Translations under genes and position numbers: made by a program
The notes under the pieces: model-generated
Database searches by the model: none
Seen by the model: the letters and a program-made list of their open reading frames with translations, nothing else
What the model was told of the DNA's origin: nothing
In this document: piece by piece, positions 18,472 to 28,589 of the stretch
Layout: each line of letters starts with the position of its first letter
How positions within the stretch are numbered: position 1 is the first letter of the stretch
Source: Flavobacteriales bacterium
GTDB taxonomy: Bacteria > Bacteroidota > Bacteroidia > Flavobacteriales_F > PHOS-HE28
Assembly (NCBI GenBank): GCA_016717225.1
Contig: JADKGB010000016.1
Span: 32,030-96,029, forward strand
Length of the DNA stretch: 64,000 bases
Direction: 5' to 3'

Positions 18472-18648
18472 TCGTGATCGTGCTTTCAATTGCACCTCGA
18501 TAGAAACGATCGGCAATGCCAAACCGTTCGAATCGGGTGCAATTTACTTCCCTTGGGTGCTTTAGGGAACGCATAACGCCTTCATTTTCAACGGTGGTGC
18601 GAGGAAAGCCATGCGCTTGAACACCCCACGCCTACTTTCGGCTTTTGC

Positions 18649-21600
18649 ATGCTACGCGTTCTCCGAAGCTCCGCTGGTTCTGGCAAAACACATGCGCTCG
18701 TCAAACATTACCTGACGTTGGCGCTCAAAACCGACGATCCATCCGCTTACGGTCGCATCCTGGCCCTAACCTTCACGAACAAGGCCGCCGGGGAAATGCG
18801 GGAACGCATCCTCGACTATTTGGATGGCCTGGCACTAGGAGGCGATCTCTCCGTGCAACTGATCGATGTGCAGGAGGCGGTGATGCAGGAGACCACTAGC
18901 ACAGGGGACGAAGTGCAGCGGCGTTCCGCGAAGACGCTTTCGCACATGCTCCATCATTGGCCTCAATTCGCCGTTAGCACTATCGACGCCTTCACGCGTC
19001 GTGTAGTGATGCCTTTTGCCCGTGATCTGCGTTTGGATAGCGAGCTTCGCATGACCACCGAGGAGCAGTATTACCGGGACCAAGCCGTGGAGCGTTTGCT
19101 CGAAGAAGCTGGCACTGATACTGCGCTTACCGAACTGCTTACCGCGATCTGTGAGGACCTGCAGGAGCAGGAACGCGATTGGCGTGTGGATAAACCCTTG
19201 CGCGAACTCACCTCGCAGCTCAGCAAGGAACAGGCCGTTGCCCATTTGCAGAAGTTGCGCGGGTTCGATCATGCCTACTTCATCACCTTGCAGAAACGCC
19301 TGCGCGGGGAAACCGCTGCCTTCCGCGAGAAGATCCGTGATCTTGGCCGCAATGCACTTGCTGCCATCGGAACCGAAGGCATTGCCAGCGACGACCTTGC
19401 CTCCGGAAAGAACGGGGTGATCGGTTTCTTCCGAAAATTGCGCGGCTTCACCAACTGGATCGATGTGAGCAAAAGCGCGATCAAAGCGCGTGACACGGAT
19501 AAATGGGCCAGTGCGAAAGCCACGCCTGCGGTCCGCAAGGCGATCGATCGTGTCGCCCCGATCTTGCACGATACCGTGTCCGCCGTGGAGGATGCTCGCA
19601 AGACCGGCGATCTGCAACGACATGCGATCGCTTGTGCGGTCCTGCAAGATCTGTTGCCTTCGGCCGCGTTGCATTTGCTCGATGACCAATTGGAGTTGAT
19701 CAAACGCGAGGATGGTATCGCGTTCTTCAGTGATCTGGTAAAAAAAGTCGCCACCATCGTGCAAGAAGAACCAGCACCTTTTCTCTATGAGCGATTGGGG
19801 GAGAAGTACGACCATTTCCTGATCGATGAATTCCAGGATACTTCGATGTTGCAGTGGCATGCGTTGTTGCCATTGATCACGAACGCGTTGAGCGGAAGTG
19901 GATCGGCCTTGCTCGTGGGCGATGCCAAACAGGCCATCTATCGCTGGCGAAATGGCGAAGCAAGGCAGTTCGTGATGCTGCCTGAACTGTTCGGAAAAGA
20001 GATCATGGCAACCGGTGAAGAGCACGAGTCGATCCTATTACGCAGCAATACGGCTATTGAGCCGCTCACAAAAAATTACCGGAGCGCGCTCACCATTATC
20101 GACTTCAACAACGCCCTTTTCGACGTCCTGCAGAATTCATTACCAGAGGATCACCAAGCGGTTTACGCGAACCAAACACAGTCTGATCCAAGAGGCTTGA
20201 ACGGCTATATCCAACTGCAATGCTTCGCCGCATTGGACAAGAGCGACGAAGAGGATGAGGACGATGCTCCAGCAGCGCCCACCTTCGCCGCTAGTGCAGT
20301 GGCCGAGTCGTTGGAAGATGGTTTTATGCGCGGTGATATCGTCGTGCTCGTTCGCACCAGGTCACAAGGCCGCGCCATAGCTGAATACCTGGTCGCTCAA
20401 GGACACCAGGTCGTCTCACCGGACGGGCTTTCGTTGGGTAGCGATATCGCCGTGCGCGCGGTGATGGCGCTTCTCACCTGGTTGCATCGACCTGATGATG
20501 CGACTTCCGTAAAGGCTGTGCAATACATGGCCTTGCTGCGCTCTACTGATCCGAAGACCGACCCTTTCACCCTCGAGAAGCCGCAGACAGTGCTCATTGA
20601 ATGGGCAAGAGACCACCCCCGCGTAACCACCCGACTCCCGCTGCTCGCATCGTTACACGCCATTGCAGCGGCCCTCGATCTGGATCCGGCAGCAGATGCT
20701 TTCACGCTCGGGCTGCTGAATGAAGCCCATGTATTCGCGCAGGAACACGGTGATGCGCCGATCGCCTTTCTGGTGCATTGGAAACGCATCGCGGACAAAC
20801 GTGCGGTCGGGGGTACCGCTAACGACAATGCGATCCGCGTGATGACGGTACATGCGAGCAAGGGGCTCCAATTCCCGGTAGTGATAGTGCCATGGGCCGA
20901 CATGAAAACCAAGGGCCCGCGCGACCGTGTTTGGATCGATCCACGAGCGGTCGTGAAGGATCTGCCGGCCGCATTGATCAGGCCTGATAAATCACTCGAT
21001 GAATTGAGCATTCACGAAGTCGCGACCGAGAATGATCTAGTCAAACTTGACCTTCTGGACTTGCTCTACGTAGCATTCACACGGCCGGAAACAAGGCTCT
21101 ATGCAGGGATCGATGGAACGGCAAAGTCGGATATCGCGACACAACTACGTCAGCATTTTCAACTCTCTCCTGGTGTGTCGCGTGAATTCGGCAAACGTGA
21201 ACCAGCTCCAGCCCGGAAGAGATCAACAGCGTCCAAGACCCACACACTCTCCCCAACAGCGCCACATGCACACGCGAAACTTGCCATTCGGATAGACGCT
21301 CCTGATTCGTGGGACCCAGCGGATCCCGACCCTTTCCGTTCACATGGCCGCGCTTTGCACGCAGTTTTGGCAAGAGTTCGAACGATAGACGACCTGCCGG
21401 ATGCGATAGCTGCGGAAGCCGATGTTTGGGGTGTGAACGCGGACAACCGGGTCCTTTTGGACCAGCAGCTTTCTCGCCTGCTTTCACAACCCGAACTGGC
21501 GCCTTTCTTCGGCGCGGGCATTGGTGTGCGCACAGAAACTTCTATCATCGATGCGAATGGACATGAAGTGCGGCCGGACCGGATCTGTTCCGATGCGTCG

Positions 21601-21774
21601 GGGACTCGGGTACTGGATATAAAGACCGGGGCAGCTGCCGAAAAACATGCGGATCAGGTACGCGGCTATGCGCGACTTTTACAGCAACTTGGCGAGCCCA
21701 ATGTGTCTGCATACCTTCTCTATGTGCGCGATACGGATACATCACCCGGCACGCTGGTAACTATCGACCTATGA
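18649..21774 (+). CDS. AddA/RecB-like UvrD-family helicase-nuclease
   Basis: The enzyme would unwind and resect DNA ends for recombinational repair together with the AddB-like protein at 32.0-34.7 kb. Superfamily 1 motifs are all visible: Walker A SSAGSGKT (7-14), LTFTNKAAGEM, FLIDEFQDTS with LVGDAKQAIYRWR in the ATPase core, MTVHASKGLQFPVVIVP, and VAFTRPETRLYAG. The last 200 residues hold a PD-(D/E)XK nuclease: GRALHAVLARV, then RVLDIKTG. The 1041-residue length fits. The gene is followed by an acetyltransferase whose ATG overlaps its stop by 4 bases. Confidence 0.9.
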   Translation: MLRVLRSSAGSGKTHALVKHYLTLALKTDDPSAYGRILALTFTNKAAGEMRERILDYLDGLALGGDLSVQLIDVQEAVMQETTSTGDEVQRRSAKTLSHMLHHWPQFAVSTIDAFTRRVVMPFARDLRLDSELRMTTEEQYYRDQAVERLLEEAGTDTALTELLTAICEDLQEQERDWRVDKPLRELTSQLSKEQAVAHLQKLRGFDHAYFITLQKRLRGETAAFREKIRDLGRNALAAIGTEGIASDDLASGKNGVIGFFRKLRGFTNWIDVSKSAIKARDTDKWASAKATPAVRKAIDRVAPILHDTVSAVEDARKTGDLQRHAIACAVLQDLLPSAALHLLDDQLELIKREDGIAFFSDLVKKVATIVQEEPAPFLYERLGEKYDHFLIDEFQDTSMLQWHALLPLITNALSGSGSALLVGDAKQAIYRWRNGEARQFVMLPELFGKEIMATGEEHESILLRSNTAIEPLTKNYRSALTIIDFNNALFDVLQNSLPEDHQAVYANQTQSDPRGLNGYIQLQCFAALDKSDEEDEDDAPAAPTFAASAVAESLEDGFMRGDIVVLVRTRSQGRAIAEYLVAQGHQVVSPDGLSLGSDIAVRAVMALLTWLHRPDDATSVKAVQYMALLRSTDPKTDPFTLEKPQTVLIEWARDHPRVTTRLPLLASLHAIAAALDLDPAADAFTLGLLNEAHVFAQEHGDAPIAFLVHWKRIADKRAVGGTANDNAIRVMTVHASKGLQFPVVIVPWADMKTKGPRDRVWIDPRAVVKDLPAALIRPDKSLDELSIHEVATENDLVKLDLLDLLYVAFTRPETRLYAGIDGTAKSDIATQLRQHFQLSPGVSREFGKREPAPARKRSTASKTHTLSPTAPHAHAKLAIRIDAPDSWDPADPDPFRSHGRALHAVLARVRTIDDLPDAIAAEADVWGVNADNRVLLDQQLSRLLSQPELAPFFGAGIGVRTETSIIDANGHEVRPDRICSDASGTRVLDIKTGAAAEKHADQVRGYARLLQQLGEPNVSAYLLYVRDTDTSPGTLVTIDL

Positions 21775-22229
21775 CACCGCCAGCTATCACTTGGTCGTTA
21801 AAAGCATTCGACGCGCTAACCCCTCTGGAAATGCACGAGCTTTTCCGATTGCGGGTCGACGTTTTCGTTGTGGAGCAAAAGTGCCCTTACCCTGAGATCG
21901 ATGGGCAGGATCCTCTGGCCACGCATCTGTTGGGTTTTGATCCGCACGGATCGCTCATCGCCTACGCTCGTATTCTGCCACCGAAGAAGAATGAACTTCC
22001 ACACATTGGTCGTGTTGTGGTTGCCGCAGGAAATCGCAGAAGTAACGTTGGTCGCTTGCTAATGGAAGAAGCAATGAACGCAGTATCAGCAGTCTACGGA
22101 AATCGCGGAAATGCAGTGGCGGCGCAGGCCTATCTTATCCCTTTCTACAGTTCGTTAGGTTATGTGACCACCAGCGAGGAGTACATCTGGGACGGAATTC
22201 CGCACGTTGACATGGTACTATCTATGTGA
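21771..22229 (+). CDS. GNAT family N-acetyltransferase, ElaA-like
   Basis: The 152 residues match ElaA: ITWSLKAFDALTPLEMHELFRLRVDVFVVEQKCPYPEIDGQD near the N-terminus and an acetyl-CoA loop HIGRVVVAAGNRRSNVGRLLMEEAM. The substrate of ElaA is not established. It overlaps the AddA-like stop by ATGA and may be translated with it, but a functional link is not evident. Confidence 0.88.
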   Translation: MTPPAITWSLKAFDALTPLEMHELFRLRVDVFVVEQKCPYPEIDGQDPLATHLLGFDPHGSLIAYARILPPKKNELPHIGRVVVAAGNRRSNVGRLLMEEAMNAVSAVYGNRGNAVAAQAYLIPFYSSLGYVTTSEEYIWDGIPHVDMVLSM

Positions 22230-22333
22230 AGGATGTGAACAGTTGTGAACCGCCTGTTCACAACTGTTCGGCTGAATACAAGGTCTGGATCATCTGTAAC
22301 CCTACTTTTCGGCATAACCAAAACCCTACAACC

Positions 22334-22483
22334 ATGGCCGTTGAAGCCTACTGCGTGAAGTGTAAAGCCAAGCGCGACATGAAAGACCCCAAGGAGAACA
22401 TCATGGCCAATGGCCGTAAAGCCATGAAGGGCACGTGCCCAACATGCGGTACGGGCATGTTCAAGATAATGGGTAACAAATAA
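22334..22483 (+). CDS. DUF5679 small zinc-ribbon protein
   Basis: The 49-residue product has two CxxC knuckles, YCVKCKAK (7-10) and TCPTCGTG (35-38), separated by a conserved basic segment with NGRKAMKG, which identifies the DUF5679 family. A single zinc ion is the likely ligand. The ATG at 22334 is chosen because the family starts directly before the first knuckle; the open frame continues upstream to 22226 without similarity. Function is unknown; possible nucleic-acid binding. It is followed by a strong terminator. Confidence 0.85.
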   Translation: MAVEAYCVKCKAKRDMKDPKENIMANGRKAMKGTCPTCGTGMFKIMGNK

Positions 22484-22503
22484 TCCTGGGTGGATCTCTT
22501 TTG

Positions 22504-22534
22504 AAAGGCCGGTGCTCTTCGCATCGGCCTTTTT
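22504..22534 (+). terminator. Rho-independent terminator after the DUF5679 gene
   Basis: A 12-bp stem (AAAGGCCGGTGC pairing with GCATCGGCCTTT, one G-U pair) closes a 5-base loop and is followed by T residues, 20 bases after the stop codon. Confidence 0.85.
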
Positions 22535-22540
22535 CATCGT

Positions 22541-22877
22541 GGGCGGGGTGGGGGGGGGGGGGCCTGTCGCTCTTCCCTTGCCTTGCTGACCTTCGTAACC
22601 GGAACGGACATGGGCTTGTTCTGTCGTTGAAATCGGGTCTATTTTGAGCAAATGGTTGATGCGCTACCCCTTGTGATGGGGTGCGGTCTGTTCGGCGCAG
22701 TGTTCTGAAGGTAAGTGGCAAAGTCACACGACGCATTGACCGCCGAGCAAATGAGCTATAGCGGCCGGGGGGGGGTTGCGGGTTCATCGGTTTGATCCTT
22801 TGCTGCATCGTTCTGGTGAAAGCACTGGAAAAACGACACGCATCGATCGAGATCCATTTCGGCCAGAAAGCCTGAAA
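22541..22877. other. Intergenic stretch with two long G runs, no gene seen
   Basis: Between the terminator and the end of menE no frame gives a recognisable product. A run of 13 G at 22550-22562 and one of 9 G at 22767-22775 stand out from the surroundings and may be base-calling artefacts like those in the two larger corrupted stretches. Confidence 0.4.
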
Positions 22878-24008
22878 TTACTGCTTGTCCACCAGCGCGA
22901 GTGTACGCGCACGCTCGATCTTTCCGCTGCTCGTCCGAACAAATTCCCGAAGCGATATCACCCGGCGTGGGCGCTCATGATCATAGAGCAGTCCGTTCAA
23001 TCCATGCAATGCATCCTGCGGGACCTTGCCATTGTCGTTGCCCGTTTCAACCAACAAGACAACGCTTTGGCCTAATCGCTCATCGGGCAGTGCTGCGAAG
23101 AAATGCGGGTATGGCACTACACCTGCGGTAACCGCCTCCAATCGCTCCGGATGGATCTTGCGGCCTCCGCTGAGTATCACATGGTCGTGCCGACCGAGCC
23201 ATCGGAAGCGGCGCTCATCGATCAGTTCAACCAGGTCATTGGTGATGCGTTCTGGCACAGAAAGGTGCGGCGCTCGTATGATCAAACAACCTCGCGCATC
23301 AATGGCGAACGACACTTCTCCAATAGCCGTGAACTCTTCCGATGCCTGACTCCCGTTCAGCTCGCGCAGTGCAACATGTGTCACCGTTTCCGTACTGCCA
23401 TATCCAAGCACGACGCGTGTACGCAAACCTTGAGTTCTAGCGATCAAAGCTTCACTCACCGGACCGCCTCCAAGGAGGATCATATCGAACTGCTCTTCCA
23501 CACGCGCTGCATCATGCTGCAATGCCGTGTGCAATTGCATGGGTACCATGGCTGCGAATTTGAACCGGTCAGGGACGAGCAAATTCCGAAGCACTCCCCC
23601 GCGCGGATCGATCGCGTGCATATCCAGCCCCAGCAACATCGCGCGCACCACCATCATTTTCCCACCGATGAACTCGCACGGCAGGCATAACAGCGTGCGA
23701 TCGCCCTTCTGCAGGCCGAAAGTTGTTCGGGTCAATTCCGCGCTCGCTTGAAGATCCGCCTTCGAAATACTCAGTGCCTTCGGCGCGCCAGTAGTGCCAC
23801 TGGTTCGTGTATTGAATGTTCCGGCTCCCGTACACAATTCGCGAAGCGTTAAGCGGAGATCACTTGCCCATGCGGCTCCACGCTGCCCTTTCACCAGGTC
23901 ATCGGCCCAATGCAGGATCGCCTCTCCCGAATACGGAATGCCATCGATGATGAGGTTCTTGAACGATGTCGGCATTCGGTTGACCAAGGCCTTGCAATGG
24001 CGACCCAA
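22878..24008 (-). CDS. menE: o-Succinylbenzoate--CoA ligase (AMP-binding)
   Basis: MenE activates o-succinylbenzoate with ATP and CoA in menaquinone synthesis. The ANL-family signature TSGTTGAPKALSISK is intact, with CLPCEFIGGKMMVVRA, LGGGPVSEALI and YGSTETVTHVALR following; the hinge and C-terminal lysine domain (RFRWLGRHDHVILSGGRKIHPERLE ... SSGKIERARTLALV) is complete. The 376 residues match short Bacteroidota MenE. It is the last gene of the men operon, 27 bases behind menC. Confidence 0.92.
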   Translation of the reverse strand: MGRHCKALVNRMPTSFKNLIIDGIPYSGEAILHWADDLVKGQRGAAWASDLRLTLRELCTGAGTFNTRTSGTTGAPKALSISKADLQASAELTRTTFGLQKGDRTLLCLPCEFIGGKMMVVRAMLLGLDMHAIDPRGGVLRNLLVPDRFKFAAMVPMQLHTALQHDAARVEEQFDMILLGGGPVSEALIARTQGLRTRVVLGYGSTETVTHVALRELNGSQASEEFTAIGEVSFAIDARGCLIIRAPHLSVPERITNDLVELIDERRFRWLGRHDHVILSGGRKIHPERLEAVTAGVVPYPHFFAALPDERLGQSVVLLVETGNDNGKVPQDALHGLNGLLYDHERPRRVISLREFVRTSSGKIERARTLALVDKQ

Positions 24009-24035
24009 TGTAGGTCACCTTCAACATTGGTTCGT

Positions 24036-25092
24036 TCACCCCAGGATCGAAGACAAGTCCCAGTCCTTTTCAGGCAAGTATCGAAGTTCGCCTTTGGCTG
24101 CCTTCAGCGGCGATGGAATATTGTTCGCGTACACATTTCCTGTTCCCAACCCTTGTGGCATACTCACGTTCAAGGTGGCCACCCATTGCGCGATCGCGTT
24201 CAAGCCAATGCTGCTTTCCAACGCGCTCGTAACCCACCATCCGATACTTCGTTCTTTCGCGAGATCGATCCATTCTTTCGAAGCCGTCCAACCACCTACA
24301 AGGCTGGGCTTGATGACGATGAAGCTCGGTTTGACATTGTCCAGAAGGTCGATCTTCGCTTGACGTGAATTGAGGCCGATGAGTTCCTCGTCCAACGCGA
24401 TAGGTATTGGTGACCTTTCGCAGAGATCACTCATCACTTCGAACAGGCCCGGCGCCACAGGCTGCTCGATACTCTCCACTTGCAGATCGGCGAGGCGCTG
24501 TAAAACGCCCATCGCGTTGCGGTTATCGAACGCGCCGTTAGCATCCACGCGCAGCGCAATGTCCTTCGAACTGAATTCTGCACGCACGCTCTTCAGCAAT
24601 TCCAATTCATCCTCAATGCCAATGGCCCCGATCTTCATTTTCACCGTGGTGAAGCCGGCCGCGATCTGCTCCCGGATCCGCTGCTTCATGGTGGACTTGT
24701 CGCCCATCCATACCAAACCGTTGATCGGGATGCCTTGCTTACCTATGGTGAATTCTGAAGGGTAGAGGATCTTGCTGCCGCTCGAGTCGAGATCCTGCAG
24801 ACATTGTTCCACTGCGAAGCGCACGCTGGGGACATCAACAAGATCATCGCCCAATCGCTGATGCCAGTTCGATGTATCAAGGCAAAGCTCCAGCAACTTG
24901 CTCTTCACATCCGCCGGGAACTCTTTGCTGTGGCCGGGAAAGAGCGCTGCTTCGCCGATGCCTTTCACTTCTGGCCGTTCGCTGTGCCAAGCAATGAGGT
25001 ACCAGACTTTGCGATCGGTGATCACGCCCTTTGCTCGTCCCCAGTTCGAAGCGGGGATGCAGCGTGTGTTCGATCCAGCGAGCGCGAAGCAT
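24036..25092 (-). CDS. menC: o-Succinylbenzoate synthase, with a one-base frameshift near its start
   Basis: MenC dehydrates SHCHC to o-succinylbenzoate. The enolase-superfamily lysine pair (TVKMKIG and FIVIKPSLVGGW) and acidic metal ligands (LRVDANGAF, SIEQPV, ALDEELIG) are all present. The frame open from 25025 begins at VITDRKVWYLIAW, too late for the family. The first 22 residues (MLRARWIEHTLHPRFELGTSKG) lie in another frame from ATG 25092, directly after the menA stop (TGA-ATG). Removing one G from the run at about 25032-25034 joins them as GTSKGVITDRK. A homopolymer sequencing error is likelier than loss of an essential men gene. Confidence 0.88.
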
Positions 25093-26007
25093 TCACCAAA
25101 AGAATAGGCCGAAGGAAAAGAGAATTGCCGTGAAGAAGGTGCCCAGCGCCAACACTTTCAACTGAGGGTCCAGGTCGCGGGGCTCTGCCGTGCGCCACAC
25201 CTTCACCAGATGTAGGAGCGGAAGAAACAAAGCGGGCAGATAGATCCATTGCAACGGGCTGCGTGTACCGAGCAAGGTGAACATAAGGAGGCAAACCACA
25301 CCGCCCACCACTAGGAACGTGTGATAGACCCGCGCGTTCGCACTACCCATGCGCACCACCAGTGTGCGCTTGCCGCTGGCCTCGTCGTTGTGGATGTCGC
25401 GCATGTTGTTCACGTTCAATACGCCGGTGCTCAACAATCCGAAGGCCACCGCCGGTAACAACACCGCTGGATGAAAGCCCCTAGTGTGCAGGTAGAACGT
25501 GCCACATACGCCCACGATACCGAAGAACAGGAACACGCTCAAATCGCCAAGCCCCGCGTAACCATATGGGTTTTTCCCGAAGGTGTATTTGACCGCAGCG
25601 CCGATGGCCGCAAGGCCGAGAAGCAGAAATGCCAATGTCTGCATGGTAAGGCCAAGCGCCATGGTTATCAGCGCGCAACCAGTGATGAAGGCCAGCGCAC
25701 CACAGATCAGCATCGCTCGCTTCATCGCCGCCGTCGATATAGCACCACTCTGCACCGCCCTTTGCGGACCCACACGCGCCTCATTGTCCGTGCCATGCTG
25801 ATGATCACCGAGATCATTGGCGAGGTTGCTGAGGATCTGTAGGAGGATCGCGGTGAGCAAGGCAAGGATGAGGATCGTGGGTCTGAACGCTGGCGGTCCA
25901 ACGTATGTGGCACCATCAGCAACATGGGCCAACGCACTTCCTACCAAAATGCTGCTCACGGCCAATGGCAGTGTGCGCAGGCGGAAGGCGGACAGCCAGT
26001 GTTTCAC
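25093..26007 (-). CDS. menA: 1,4-Dihydroxy-2-naphthoate polyprenyltransferase
   Basis: MenA attaches the polyprenyl tail in the membrane. The UbiA-family site NLANDLGDHQHGTDNEARVGPQRAVQSG gives the first Asp-rich motif; the second is MRDIHNDEASGKRTLVVRMG. About eight hydrophobic helices follow each other through the 304 residues. The start is a GTG at 26007, whose TGA overlaps the menB stop (GTGA), giving KHWLSAFRLRTLPLAVSSILVG, the normal MenA N-terminus. The frame stays open far upstream but that part is the menB antisense-like frame and is not real. Confidence 0.92.
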   Translation of the reverse strand: MKHWLSAFRLRTLPLAVSSILVGSALAHVADGATYVGPPAFRPTILILALLTAILLQILSNLANDLGDHQHGTDNEARVGPQRAVQSGAISTAAMKRAMLICGALAFITGCALITMALGLTMQTLAFLLLGLAAIGAAVKYTFGKNPYGYAGLGDLSVFLFFGIVGVCGTFYLHTRGFHPAVLLPAVAFGLLSTGVLNVNNMRDIHNDEASGKRTLVVRMGSANARVYHTFLVVGGVVCLLMFTLLGTRSPLQWIYLPALFLPLLHLVKVWRTAEPRDLDPQLKVLALGTFFTAILFSFGLFFW

Positions 26008-26822
26008 GGAAACTTCGGGAACTGCTCGAAGTTCGGCGTCCGATCCTCCATGAACGCATTGCGGCCTTCTTGCGATTCGTCCATGAGGTAGTACATCAGT
26101 GTGGCATCTCCCGCGAACTCCATCAGGCCGCGCTGGCCATCGAGTTCGGCGTTCAGGCCCCGCTTGATCATGCGCAAGGCCATGGGGCTGCGTTGCAACA
26201 TGATCTTGCACCACTCCACTGTTGTGTCCTCCAACTCGGCGAGCGGCACCACCTTGTTCACCATGCCCATGTCTTCGGCCTCCTTGGCGGAGTATTGCAG
26301 GCAGAGGAACCAGATCTCCCGCGCTTTTTTCTGCCCGACATGTCGCGCCAGATAGCTTGATCCGAAGCCCGCATCGAAGCTGCCCACTTTGGGACCGGTC
26401 TGCCCAAAACGTGCGTGGTCCGCGGCGATCGTAAGATCGCACACAACGTGCAGCACATGTCCACCGCCGATCGCGTATCCATTCACCATGGCCACGACGG
26501 GCTTGGGTATCTCCCGGATCTTCTTGTGCATGTCCAGGATGTTCAGTCGCGGAACTCCATCGGCGCCCACATATCCTCCTCGGCCTTTCACATTCTGATC
26601 TCCACCACTGCAGAATGCTTTGTCACCTTCACCGGTGATCACAACCACACCGATGCGCTGGTCCTCGCGGGCGAGCTCCATCGCATCGATCATCTCCTTG
26701 GTCGTTTCCGGGCGGAAGGCGTTGTATACCTGTGGCCGGTTGATGGTGATCTTGCCGATGCCTTCGAAATACTCGTAGCGGATGTCGGTGTATTCCTTGA
26801 TGGGGGTCCAATTCCTTCTCAT
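26004..26822 (-). CDS. menB: 1,4-Dihydroxy-2-naphthoyl-CoA synthase
   Basis: MenB closes the naphthoate ring from o-succinylbenzoyl-CoA. The crotonase-fold protein has 272 residues, the usual length, with ITINRPQVYNAFRPETTKEM, the oxyanion segment FCSGGDQNVKGRGGYVG, GYAIGGGHVLHVVCDLTIA, and SFDAGFGSSYLARHVG. No residue known to be needed appears lost. It overlaps menA by 4 bases and follows menD by 62. Confidence 0.95.
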   Translation of the reverse strand: MRRNWTPIKEYTDIRYEYFEGIGKITINRPQVYNAFRPETTKEMIDAMELAREDQRIGVVVITGEGDKAFCSGGDQNVKGRGGYVGADGVPRLNILDMHKKIREIPKPVVAMVNGYAIGGGHVLHVVCDLTIAADHARFGQTGPKVGSFDAGFGSSYLARHVGQKKAREIWFLCLQYSAKEAEDMGMVNKVVPLAELEDTTVEWCKIMLQRSPMALRMIKRGLNAELDGQRGLMEFAGDATLMYYLMDESQEGRNAFMEDRTPNFEQFPKFP

Positions 26823-26884
26823 GGCTCGTTGGGATGATTTGTCATTCCGGGCTTGACCCGGGATCGCGCTCGAACACTATCATG

Positions 26885-28567
26885 CTAGTCGCGCAGCTTT
26901 TTGAAATAATCACGCAGCACCTGGGGTGAGGTGAGCGCATTGGTCGTGATGTGAAGCACCGCCGGTTTGCTGTGCGTCGCATAAAGCTTGTCCAATCCTT
27001 GCAACAGCGATGCTTCATCGTTCGCATGGTAGTATGGCAGATCGTAGCTCTTCACCAGCTTCTCGATGTCTCGGGTGTGCGGCGCTTCGAACCACTTGAG
27101 TAGTTCAGCATCCTGGTCCGGCCCATCGATGTACCGGAAGATGTTGCCGCCACCGTTGTCAATGACGATCACCTTCAGTAATGGCGACAGATGTTCGTTC
27201 CAGAACGCATTGCTATCATAACAGAACGCTGTATCGCCAGTGATAAGGGTGGTAAGCTTCTGTGTTACATGCACCGCACCCACGGCCGTGCTTGTACACC
27301 CATCGATACCGCTCGTGCCCCGGTTGCCGAACCAACGATGTGCGCGAACGCGATCGAACAGCTGCACATACCGGGCAGGCGTGCTATTGGCCACGTGTAC
27401 GTCGCTGTCACCGGGAATGCGGTCATTCAATGTATTGAACACCGTGAGGTCGCAGAAAGGCGCCGCGCCGATGAGCCGGTTGTGTAGACCACGCACACGT
27501 TCATCGACCATTTTCCATGCTTCGTGATAGATGCTGTCGTTGCCTTTCAAAGAACCCGTGATCTGTGCGAAGAAGACCTCGGGTGACACGGCAATGTCAT
27601 GCGTGAGACTCTGGTATGTGTCGAAATGCCGCTGGCCGAGGTCGACATTCCAATGCTGTTCGGGCTTCCATTTCCGCAACAACGATTTCACACGTTTGCC
27701 GACAATGGCGCCCCCGAAAGTGATCAGCAGGTCGGGTTTCAGATCGCTCTCGTTCTTCTCGGTCACGCCTTCGATCGCACGATGGCTGCACGTGATCAAG
27801 GAGGGATCGTCGAGGTTGCTCATGGCCTCCGTATGAACCGTGACCTGTGGCAATGAGGCGAACACTTGCAACTGCTTCTTCAATCCCTCGCTCCACACCC
27901 CTTGCCCGGCTATCACCATCACCTTCAAACTTGTTGAAAGTTGATGAACGAGCCACCGTGCATGATCCGGAAGAATGAAAGACTCCGTCATCACCGGTGC
28001 TATGAGCCTTGAACCTCCGACCATCCCGGTAGTTCCGTACAACGGTTCCGCGAACGGCACGTTCACATGAACAGGGCCAGGCACAGGCAACAATGTCGAG
28101 TCGATCGCTTCGTTGATCAACCTACCACAGTGCCAACGAGATAGATCATCGCTCGAGTTCCTCGGAAGTTGAATGCTCCGCTTCACGTGCAATGCGAGCA
28201 CATCCTTTTGTCGGATCGCCTGCCCTTCACCTTGGTCAACCCATTCCTCAGGACGATCCGCCGTGATCACCAACAGCGGCACGCGCTGGTAGAACGCCTC
28301 AGCTATTGCCGGACCGAAATTCAAGATCGCACTTCCACTGGTGCAGATCAATGCCACCGGTGCGTGGAGTTGCTGCGCCATGCCCAATGCGAAGAACGCT
28401 GCACTGCGCTCGTCAATAACCTGCAGGCATGTGATGTCCTGGTGTGCGTTGAAGGCGATAACCAGCGGAGCGCTGCGCGATCCAGGACTGATCACCGCAT
28501 GGTGAACCCCTTTTGCAGCGCACAAGCGTGCGAGTTCAGCGGCGGCGAAATGATCACTTGTGCGCAT
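26885..28567 (-). CDS. menD: 2-Succinyl-5-enolpyruvyl-6-hydroxy-3-cyclohexene-1-carboxylate synthase (ThDP-dependent)
   Basis: MenD adds the succinyl-semialdehyde carbanion from 2-oxoglutarate to isochorismate. The N-terminal signature LARLCAAKGVHHAVISPGSRSAPL and the ThDP glutamate context QVIDERSAAFFALGMAQ are present, as is the ThDP/Mg site GDTAFCYDSNAFWN...VIDNGGGNIFRYI. Length of 560 residues is normal. It follows menF by 22 bases in the operon. Confidence 0.95.
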   Translation of the reverse strand: MRTSDHFAAAELARLCAAKGVHHAVISPGSRSAPLVIAFNAHQDITCLQVIDERSAAFFALGMAQQLHAPVALICTSGSAILNFGPAIAEAFYQRVPLLVITADRPEEWVDQGEGQAIRQKDVLALHVKRSIQLPRNSSDDLSRWHCGRLINEAIDSTLLPVPGPVHVNVPFAEPLYGTTGMVGGSRLIAPVMTESFILPDHARWLVHQLSTSLKVMVIAGQGVWSEGLKKQLQVFASLPQVTVHTEAMSNLDDPSLITCSHRAIEGVTEKNESDLKPDLLITFGGAIVGKRVKSLLRKWKPEQHWNVDLGQRHFDTYQSLTHDIAVSPEVFFAQITGSLKGNDSIYHEAWKMVDERVRGLHNRLIGAAPFCDLTVFNTLNDRIPGDSDVHVANSTPARYVQLFDRVRAHRWFGNRGTSGIDGCTSTAVGAVHVTQKLTTLITGDTAFCYDSNAFWNEHLSPLLKVIVIDNGGGNIFRYIDGPDQDAELLKWFEAPHTRDIEKLVKSYDLPYYHANDEASLLQGLDKLYATHSKPAVLHITTNALTSPQVLRDYFKKLRD

Positions 28568-28589
28568 CAGGGCGCGAATGTACCGGGCA

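Noticed and set aside
18835..20025. A 396-codon frame antisense to the AddA-like gene
   Set aside because: It is a shadow of a strongly recognised gene and shows no similarity.
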